A DNA stretch of 64,000 bases from Arthrobacter sp. UM1 (GTDB lineage: Bacteria > Actinomycetota > Actinomycetes > Actinomycetales > Micrococcaceae): the NCBI RefSeq assembly GCF_020483305.1, contig NZ_JACWAB010000004.1, positions 124,001 to 188,000 of the forward strand, in the 5' to 3' direction. How positions within the stretch are numbered: the first letter of the stretch is position 1; the number at the start of each line of letters is the position of its first letter. Under the pieces are notes generated by a model. That model searched no databases. It saw nothing but the letters and a program-made list of their open reading frames with translations, and was not told where the DNA came from. The translations under genes were made by a program, and so were the position numbers. This document shows positions 58,183 to 64,000 of this stretch, one piece after another.

Positions 58183-59478
58183 TCAGAGGTGCGGGGGCTC
58201 CTCGCCCATCTTGTGGTCCACGTCGGCCTCGGAGACGCGGACCTCGACGTACTGCGGCGGCTCGGGCTCGAAGCGCGTCCACACGGCGAGGACCGCCGCC
58301 ATGGCCACGAGGCCCGCGAGGAACACGGTGACGGCGGCGACGATGCCGAAGCGGTCGATCGCGGCGCCGAGGAGGAGGATCGGGACCGCCGAGCCGAGGT
58401 ACGTGATGACGTACATGAGGCTGATGGTCGTGGCGTGGCGGCTGCGCGGCACGGACGCGGACATGTACGTGAAGAGGGTGCGGAACGCGGTGCCCTGGCC
58501 GAGGCCGGTGAGGACGCCGCCGGCGAGGAGGGCGAGCCGTGACTCGTGCCCCAGGGCCGCCACGAGCGCCAGGCCCGCCGCCATGAGCGCCAGCCCGCCC
58601 GCGCCGCGATGCCGGGGGCGCAGGGTCACGAGCTGCGCCACCGCGGCCGAGCCCAGCACCAGCGCGGCGAGCACGCCCGTCATGATGCGGGAGGAGCCGA
58701 GCAGCGGGCTGTAGAACGCGGGGGCGAAGGAGAGGAAGAACCCGAAGGTCGCGAAGCTGAGGAAGCCCGTCAGCGAGCAGAGGAAGAAGATGCGCTTGGC
58801 CTCGCGCGGCGGAGTGGGGCGCAACGGCATGAGCGCGCGGACGCGGCGCGGGCCCACCGGCCGCTGCGAGGCCGGGCGGGCCTTGAGCAGCACGAGCGGG
58901 ACGATGACCGCCACGAGCGTCACGATGTGCAGCACGAACGGCACGAGCACCGGATGTCCCAGCGTGGACAGCCACCCGCCGAGCAGCGGCCCCGAGGCCA
59001 CTCCCCCGGACGAGGACAGGAGCGTGATGCGCGTGGCCGCATCCGGCGACTCCGGGAGCAGCTCCCGGACCGCCGCGGCGGACGCTCCCGTGGCCAGCGC
59101 GACGGCGGCGCCCTGCAGGAGGCGGCCGACGACGAGGCCCGTGAGGCCCGTCGCGAACGTGAAGACGACGGCGCCGGCCAGGCCCACGAGCACGGACGCC
59201 ACGAGCACGGCCCGGCGGCCCATGTGCTCGGACCAGTGGCTCGCGCAGAGGAGCCCAACGATGAGGGCGATGACGTAGGCGACGAACGCGAGCGACGTGG
59301 CCGCGGACGTGAGGTGCATCTGCTCGCGCAGGTACGGGTAGAGCGGGGTGGCGAGGTTGGCGCCGATGAGGAGCAGGTAGATCGTGAACCCGGCGAGCGC
59401 CACGCGGATGCGCAGCGGCGCGTTCCAGCCGCGGTGCTGCGGCGGCTCTTTGAGCGCGAACTCGTGGAACAGGGTCAC
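58183..59478 (-). CDS. MFS transporter
   Basis: A 431-residue major facilitator permease with twelve hydrophobic segments. The N-terminal half carries the motif-A-like GLLCASHWSEHMGRRAVLVA. The second half begins after a central loop around residue 205 (RVRALMPLRPTPPREAKRIF). It resembles multidrug or sugar-efflux MFS members; the substrate is not deducible. The C-terminus is acidic. The GTG start has AAGGAG seven bases upstream. Confidence 0.9.
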   Translation of the reverse strand: MTLFHEFALKEPPQHRGWNAPLRIRVALAGFTIYLLLIGANLATPLYPYLREQMHLTSAATSLAFVAYVIALIVGLLCASHWSEHMGRRAVLVASVLVGLAGAVVFTFATGLTGLVVGRLLQGAAVALATGASAAAVRELLPESPDAATRITLLSSSGGVASGPLLGGWLSTLGHPVLVPFVLHIVTLVAVIVPLVLLKARPASQRPVGPRRVRALMPLRPTPPREAKRIFFLCSLTGFLSFATFGFFLSFAPAFYSPLLGSSRIMTGVLAALVLGSAAVAQLVTLRPRHRGAGGLALMAAGLALVAALGHESRLALLAGGVLTGLGQGTAFRTLFTYMSASVPRSRHATTISLMYVITYLGSAVPILLLGAAIDRFGIVAAVTVFLAGLVAMAAVLAVWTRFEPEPPQYVEVRVSEADVDHKMGEEPPHL

Positions 59479-59562
59479 GGGGCTCCTTCTGTGGGGTGGT
59501 GTGGGGGCGGGGCCGGGCTGGGCGGCGGACGGGCGGAGTAGTCGGATCAGGGGGCCGGGCTG

Positions 59563-59700
59563 ATCGATGACAGTTTAGGAAATCGTCACCGATTGCCGGA
59601 AACCTGAGCACCATCAGCCCGCACTTCGGCGAGTCCTCGGCCAGATCATGCGCAGATTCAGGAGATCGAGCACGATTTCGAAAACGGTCACCGATCTGAA
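59563..59700. repeat. Dispersed ~140-bp intergenic element, copy B
   Basis: Aligns with 2138-2280: shared GGAAATCGTCACCGAT at left, CCGGAAAC, AGATCATGCGCAG, ACGATTTC and a GGTCACCGAT at the right end. Inverted motif pairs suggest a foldable non-autonomous repeat. Confidence 0.6.
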
Positions 59701-59703
59701 GGC

Positions 59704-59796
59704 GGCGCGGATCTAACGGGCGGGCGGACGAGGCAGGCGGCGCGGACCGAACGGGCGGGCAGACGAGCCAGTCGGCGCGGACCGAACGGGCGGGTC
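59704..59796. repeat. 35-bp tandem repeat, about 2.6 copies
   Basis: Units start GGCGCGGAYCNAACGGGCGG at 59704, 59739 and 59774. Directly follows copy B of the dispersed element. Confidence 0.8.
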
Positions 59797-59859
59797 AGCC
59801 GGACCAGCCGGACCAGGCGCGTGATGCGGACCCGGGCCGGGACCCCGCCGCACAGTCCG

Positions 59860-61257
59860 TCAGCACTCCACGACGTTGACGGCGAGGCCGCCCATCGCGG
59901 TCTCCTTGTACTTGTCCGACATGTCGCGGCCGGTGTCCCGCATCGTCACGATGACCTCGTCGAGGGAGACGCGGTGCTCGCCGTCGCCCCAGAGGGCCAT
60001 CTTCGCGGCGTTGATGGCCTTGGCCGCGGCGATCGCGTTGCGCTCGATGCAGGGGACCTGGACGAGGCCGCCGATCGGGTCGCAGGTGAGGCCCAGGTTG
60101 TGCTCCATGGCGATCTCGGCCGCGTTCTCGATCTGCTCCGGCGTACCGCCCATGACCTCGGCGAGGCCTGCGGCGGCCATCGACGACGCCGAGCCGACCT
60201 CGCCCTGGCAGCCGACCTCGGCGCCGGAGATCGAGGCCTGCTCCTTGTAGAGCACGCCCACGGCGCCGGCGGCGAGGAGGAAGCGCACGGTGGCCTCGTC
60301 CTTCTCCTCCTGGGACTTGCCGCGGCAGGCCTTCGTGTAGTTCACGGCGTAGTGCAGCACCGCCGGGATGATGCCGGCCGCGCCGTTCGTGGGCGCGGTG
60401 ACGATGCGCCCGCCGGACGCGTTCTCCTCGTTGACGGCGAGCGCCACGAAGTTGACCCACTCCTGCCAGAACTCGGGGCTGCGGTCCGGGTCCTCCTGCT
60501 CCAGGCGCTGCCGCCAGCCCGGGGCGCGGCGGCGCACCTTGAGCCCTCCGGGCAGGACGCCGGTGCGCTGGGCGGACATCTCGACGGCGTCGTTCATGAC
60601 GTCCCGGATCTTGAGCAGGCCCGCGCGGACCTGCTCCTCGGGGCGGACGATGACCTCGTTGGCTATCATGACATCCGCGAAGGACTTGTCCTCGCGGTGG
60701 CAGATCTCGAGCAGCTGGGCGGCCGTGTGGAAGGGCAGCGGCTGCTCCTGCTTGGTCTCCTTCAGCTCCTCCTGCTCCGCGTCCGCCTCGCCCTCCTTGA
60801 CGATGAACCCGCCGCCCACGGAGAAGTAGGTGGACTCGTGGAGGGTCTCGCCCTCGGCGTCGAAGACCGCGATCTTCATGCCGTTGGTGTGGTACGGCAG
60901 GATCGTGAGGGGGCGCAGGACGATGTCGTCCAGCCCGTACTCGAGCTCGGTTCGGCCGGCGAGGCTGATCTTGCCGGTCTCCGCCATCGCGGCGAGGCGC
61001 TCCTCGACCTGCTCGGGGAGGATGAGCTCCGGCTCGAAGCCCTCGAGGCCGAGCAGGGTGGCGGTCAGCGTCCCGTGCCCGTGCCCCGTGGCGGCCAGCG
61101 AGCCGAAGAGGTCCACGCGGATGCTCGCGACGTCGTCGACCACCTGCGCCTTGACGATCTCCTGGGCGAACTGCGCGGCCGCGCGCATGGGCCCCACGGT
61201 ATGGGACGACGACGGGCCGATGCCGATCGAGAAGAGGTCGAAGACTCCAACAGCCAT
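59860..61257 (-). CDS. sdaA: L-serine ammonia-lyase, iron-sulfur dependent
   Basis: A 465-residue single-chain L-serine dehydratase that converts serine to pyruvate and ammonia with a [4Fe-4S] cluster. The N-terminal beta domain opens [20 protein letters not shown] with the catalytic SSSHT. The alpha domain has the cluster cysteines in KACRGK, GCQGEVG and LTCDPIGG, and ends [10 protein letters not shown]. It lies downstream of gcvT-gcvH-glyA in the same direction with 226 bp including a hairpin between, so it may have its own control. Together these genes turn glycine into serine and then pyruvate. Confidence 0.95.
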   Translation of the reverse strand: MAVGVFDLFSIGIGPSSSHTVGPMRAAAQFAQEIVKAQVVDDVASIRVDLFGSLAATGHGHGTLTATLLGLEGFEPELILPEQVEERLAAMAETGKISLAGRTELEYGLDDIVLRPLTILPYHTNGMKIAVFDAEGETLHESTYFSVGGGFIVKEGEADAEQEELKETKQEQPLPFHTAAQLLEICHREDKSFADVMIANEVIVRPEEQVRAGLLKIRDVMNDAVEMSAQRTGVLPGGLKVRRRAPGWRQRLEQEDPDRSPEFWQEWVNFVALAVNEENASGGRIVTAPTNGAAGIIPAVLHYAVNYTKACRGKSQEEKDEATVRFLLAAGAVGVLYKEQASISGAEVGCQGEVGSASSMAAAGLAEVMGGTPEQIENAAEIAMEHNLGLTCDPIGGLVQVPCIERNAIAAAKAINAAKMALWGDGEHRVSLDEVIVTMRDTGRDMSDKYKETAMGGLAVNVVEC

Positions 61258-61371
61258 GGCGGGTCAGCTCCTTGGAAGACGGGGATGGTCGGGGACAGTG
61301 TGCCGCCGTGCGCGGCAGCCCTGCCGGCGCGGCGGCTCTGCCCACGCGCAGCGGCTCTATCTGGCACAACA

Positions 61372-61405
61372 AGCGGGCCGGAGCGGATATTCTCTCCGGC
61401 CCGCT
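61372..61405 (-). terminator. Hairpin after glyA
   Basis: A 12-bp stem: AGCGGGCCGGAG (61372-61383) with CTCCGGCCCGCT (61394-61405), loop of 10. On the minus strand it is followed by TTGTTGTG, a weak T-run. It probably reduces readthrough from glyA into sdaA. Confidence 0.6.
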
Positions 61406-61483
61406 CGGGGTGGTGGATCCGCCCGGGAGGACGGCTCAGCCGGGCCGCCCGCGCAGGACGGCCCGCCCGGGCGAGGGCGCCGC

Positions 61484-62764
61484 CTAGGCGAGCGGCTTGA
61501 GGTCCGGGTACAGCGGGTGCTTCTGCGCCAGGGCGGAGACCCGGGACGCGAGGCCCTCGATGTCCGCGCCCTCGCCGGCCACGAGCAGCTCCGCGATGAT
61601 GTCCGCGACCTCGGCGAAGTCCTCGGCCTGGAACCCGCGCGTGGCGAGGGCCGGGGTGCCGATGCGCAGGCCCGAGGTGACCATCGGCGGGCGAGGGTCG
61701 TTCGGGACGGCGTTGCGGTTCACCGTGATGTGGATCTGCTTGAGGAGGTCCTCGGCCTGCTTGCCGTCCAGCGAGGCGTTGACGAGGTCCACGAGCACGA
61801 GGTGCACGTCCGTGCCGCCGGAGACGAGCGAGATGCCCGCGTCCGCCACGTCCTGCTTGAGCAGGCGATCGGCGAGGATGCGCGCGCCCTCGAGGGTCCG
61901 CTTCTGGCGGTCCTTGAACTCCTCGGACGCCGCGACCTTGAACGCCACGGCCTTGGCGGCGATGACGTGCTCGAGCGGCCCGCCCTGCTGCCCCGGGAAC
62001 ACCGCGGAGTTGATCTTCTTGGCGATGTCCGCGTCGTTGGACAGGATCACGCCGCCGCGCGGACCGCCGAGGGTCTTGTGCGTGGTGGACGTGGTCACGT
62101 GGGCGTGCGGGACGGGGCTCGGGTGCAGGCCCGCGGCCACGAGGCCCGCGAAGTGGGCCATGTCCACCCAGAGGAACGCGCCGACGGAGTCCGCGATGCG
62201 GCGGAACTCCTCGAAGTCCAGCTGGCGGGCGTACGCCGACCAGCCGGCCACGATCATCTTCGGCTTGTGCTCCTCGGCGAGGCGGGCCACCTCGGCCATG
62301 TCCACGCGGCCGGACTCGTCCAGCTCGTAGGGCACCACGTTGTAGTACTTGCCCGAGAAGTTGAGCCGCATGCCGTGCGTGAGGTGGCCGCCGTGCGCCA
62401 GGGACAGGCCCATGACGGTGTCCCCCGGCGTGACGAGCGCGTGGAACACCGCGGCGTTCGCCTGCGCGCCGGAGTGCGGCTGCACGTTGGCGAAGCCGGC
62501 GCCGAAGAGCCCCTTGAGCCGGTCGATGGCGAGCTGCTCGATGACGTCCACGTACTCGCAGCCGCCGTAGTAGCGGCGGCCCGGGTAGCCCTCGGCGTAC
62601 TTGTTGGTGAGGACCGAGCCCTGCGCCTGCATCGCGCCGACTGCGGCGAAGTTCTCCGAGGCGATCATCTCGAGCCCGTCCTGCTGACGGCGGAGCTCGT
62701 TGTCGATCTGCTCGGCGACCTCGGGGTCGACCTCGCGGAGAGCGTCGTTGAGGAAGTCAGCCAT
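61484..62764 (-). CDS. glyA: Serine hydroxymethyltransferase
   Basis: A 426-residue PLP enzyme interconverting serine and glycine with tetrahydrofolate. Key segments: [43 protein letters not shown], and the Schiff-base lysine in [15 protein letters not shown]. The C-terminal domain has [18 protein letters not shown] [14 protein letters not shown]. Start at the ATG giving [13 protein letters not shown]; it lies two bases after the gcvH stop, so the two are coupled. Part of a glycine-cleavage operon. Confidence 0.97.
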   Translation of the reverse strand: MADFLNDALREVDPEVAEQIDNELRRQQDGLEMIASENFAAVGAMQAQGSVLTNKYAEGYPGRRYYGGCEYVDVIEQLAIDRLKGLFGAGFANVQPHSGAQANAAVFHALVTPGDTVMGLSLAHGGHLTHGMRLNFSGKYYNVVPYELDESGRVDMAEVARLAEEHKPKMIVAGWSAYARQLDFEEFRRIADSVGAFLWVDMAHFAGLVAAGLHPSPVPHAHVTTSTTHKTLGGPRGGVILSNDADIAKKINSAVFPGQQGGPLEHVIAAKAVAFKVAASEEFKDRQKRTLEGARILADRLLKQDVADAGISLVSGGTDVHLVLVDLVNASLDGKQAEDLLKQIHITVNRNAVPNDPRPPMVTSGLRIGTPALATRGFQAEDFAEVADIIAELLVAGEGADIEGLASRVSALAQKHPLYPDLKPLA

Positions 62765-62766
62765 GC

Positions 62767-63144
62767 TCAGAGCTCGCCGCCGTTCTTCGAGGCGTACTCC
62801 TCGGCGGACATGAGCTCGCCCTCGGACTCGACCTTGACCGTGAAGAGCCAGCCCTTGCCGTACGGGTCCTCGTTGAGGACGCCCGGGTTGTCGATGGCCT
62901 CCTGGTTGATCTCCACGACCTCGCCCGTGACCGGGGAGTAGAGGTCGGAGACCGACTTGGTGGACTCGACCTCGCCGCAGGTCTGGCCCGCGGTGACGGC
63001 CGTGCCGGCCTCGGGGAGGTCGACGTAGACGACGTCGCCCAGAGCGTCCGCGGCGACCTGCGAGATGCCGACCTTCGCGGGGCTCGCGTCGTCGATCCAC
63101 TCGTGCTCGGCGGAGTAGCGCAATCCGGTCTGAACCTTGCTCAT
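62767..63144 (-). CDS. gcvH: Glycine cleavage system H protein
   Basis: A 125-residue lipoyl carrier that shuttles the aminomethyl group between the P, T and L proteins. The lipoyl-lysine site is [20 protein letters not shown], and the fold ends with [17 protein letters not shown] and a helix. Normal length. AAAGG precedes the ATG by eight bases. Located between gcvT (58 bp upstream) and glyA (2 bp downstream). Confidence 0.97.
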   Translation of the reverse strand: MSKVQTGLRYSAEHEWIDDASPAKVGISQVAADALGDVVYVDLPEAGTAVTAGQTCGEVESTKSVSDLYSPVTGEVVEINQEAIDNPGVLNEDPYGKGWLFTVKVESEGELMSAEEYASKNGGEL

Positions 63145-63202
63145 GGTGAAGCCTTTCGGGTTGAGCGCCGCACGGGCGTGCGGCCCTGGTCTTGGGCGGT
63201 GT

Positions 63203-64000
63203 TTACTTCTCTCGGCGGTAGAACGGGAGCTCGACCACCGTGAACGGCTCAGCCTTGCCGCGCAGGTCCACGGCCAGTTCGGCACCGATCTCGGCGGCGT
63301 CGTTCGAGACGTACGCCATAGCTACAGGGTAGCCAAGCGTGGGGCTCGGAGCACCCGAGGTCACCTCGCCGACGGCCTTCCCGTCCGCGTCGAGGACCGT
63401 GTAGCCCTTGCGGGCCGCGCGGCGCCCCTGGCCCTTGAGGCCCACGAGCTTCTTCTCGGGGCCGGACTCCTTGCGGGCCGCGAGGACCTCCCGTCCCACG
63501 AAGGACTCCTTGGACTTGGTGGCGACGACGCCGCCGAGCCCCGCCTCCACCGGCGTGACCTCGCGGGAGAGCTCGTTGCCGTAGAGGGGCATGCCCGCCT
63601 CGAGGCGCAGCGAGTCCCGGGCCGCGAGCCCGCAGGGGACCAGGCCGAGCGGCTCGCCGGCTGCGAGCAGGGCGCCCCAGAGGTCCTCCGCCTCGGCGTT
63701 GGGCACGTACAGCTCGAAGCCGTCCTCGCCCGTGTAGCCGGTGCGGGCGACGAGCACGTCGTGCCCCGCGAGGACGCCGCGGCGGGCCGCGTAGTAGGAG
63801 AGCTCGGGGAGCCATCCGGAGACGGCGTCATCGCCCACCGCGAGGAGGATCTCCTCGGAGCGCGGGCCCTGGACGGCGATGAGGCTCGTCTCCTCGGTCT
63901 CGTTGCGCAGCTCGACGTCGTACCCCTTCGAGCGGGACTGGAACTCGTCCCAGACGGTCGCCGCGTTGCCCGCGTTGGGGACCACGAGGTACTCGCCCTC
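63203..64000 (-). CDS. gcvT: Glycine cleavage system T protein (aminomethyltransferase), C-terminal part
   Basis: The last 265 codons of a leftward gene whose start lies beyond the window. The T protein releases ammonia and transfers the methylene group from the H protein to tetrahydrofolate. Recognised segments: LVVPNAGNAATVWDEF, LIAVQGPRSEEIL, VARTGYTGEDGFELYVP, LAARDSLRLEAGMPLYGNEL, and VGEVTSGAPSPTLGYPVAMA near the end. The visible part covers the end of the folate-binding domain and the C-terminal barrel. First gene seen in the gcvT-gcvH-glyA order. Confidence 0.95.
   Translation of the reverse strand, partial: EGEYLVVPNAGNAATVWDEFQSRSKGYDVELRNETEETSLIAVQGPRSEEILLAVGDDAVSGWLPELSYYAARRGVLAGHDVLVARTGYTGEDGFELYVPNAEAEDLWGALLAAGEPLGLVPCGLAARDSLRLEAGMPLYGNELSREVTPVEAGLGGVVATKSKESFVGREVLAARKESGPEKKLVGLKGQGRRAARKGYTVLDADGKAVGEVTSGAPSPTLGYPVAMAYVSNDAAEIGAELAVDLRGKAEPFTVVELPFYRREK

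Larger units (their letters stand above)
59479..59859. other. 381-bp gene-free stretch between sdaA and the MFS gene
   Basis: Contains copy B of the ~140-bp dispersed element (59563-59700) and a 35-bp tandem repeat (59704-59796). No gene seen. Confidence 0.65.

Noticed and set aside
1..64000. tRNA, rRNA, insertion sequences, integrase or att sites
   Set aside because: No cloverleaf-like segment, transposase or integrase motif was recognised in any gap or frame, so the island shows no visible mobility gene of its own.

Overview
This is a high-G+C actinobacterial chromosome segment. Gene content and style suggest Micrococcales, probably Micrococcaceae-like: an encapsulin with DyP cargo, an ESX-like type VII secretion locus with a DUF6177 gene, snapalysin, PutA without a DNA-binding domain, and promoters of TANNNT type directly abutting start codons. 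Most of the window looks near 70% G+C. The stretch from about 22.7 to 31.7 kb is visibly richer in A+T.

Layout. 1-1.4 kb: start of an encapsulin gene and its DyP peroxidase cargo gene with a cargo-loading peptide. 1.6-2.1 kb: ynfA broken by a 187-bp tandem duplication. 2.4-6 kb: mmsA-mmsB (valine catabolism) and a divergent LysR regulator. 6.1-10.2 kb: a double-GNAT enzyme, a secreted protein, a frameshifted GNAT and an SDR. 10.3-10.9 kb: a non-coding degenerate repeat array.

10.9-32.8 kb is a type VII secretion (T7SS) and polymorphic-toxin island. The leftward operon encodes a small membrane protein, EccD, a ParA/MinD-like protein with an altered P-loop, EccC, an unknown protein and DUF6177. 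The rightward operon encodes two WXG100-size proteins, a DUF6507 protein and a 696-residue toxin with a C-terminal HNH-like nuclease. Behind the toxin lie an orphan second HNH toxin tail, toxin-tail fragments, and eight paralogous immunity-like genes plus one decayed copy. The island ends with two unrelated immunity-type genes (DUF1851/Tdi1-like and SMI1/KNR4). EccB, EccE and a mycosin are not in the window.

32.9-44.2 kb: putA, a divergent thioredoxin-reductase-like flavoprotein, a repeat-rich gap, and a TetR-MMPL-membrane protein unit. 44.3-48.0 kb: two surface-anchored choice-of-anchor-M-like proteins behind a possible Zur site. 48.1-50.1 kb: hisS and alkB share a compact bidirectional promoter. 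50.2-59.5 kb: phosphoesterase, snapalysin, DUF456, AI-2E-type permease, SGNH hydrolase, CitE-like lyase, VOC protein, FMN reductase and an MFS transporter. 59.9-64 kb: gcvT-gcvH-glyA-sdaA, which links glycine cleavage to serine and then pyruvate.

Intergenic spaces carry several families of dispersed palindromes and repeats that the genes do not explain. The most interesting content is the toxin/immunity array, with its orphan cassettes, fossils and mosaic paralogues, together with the repeat families.
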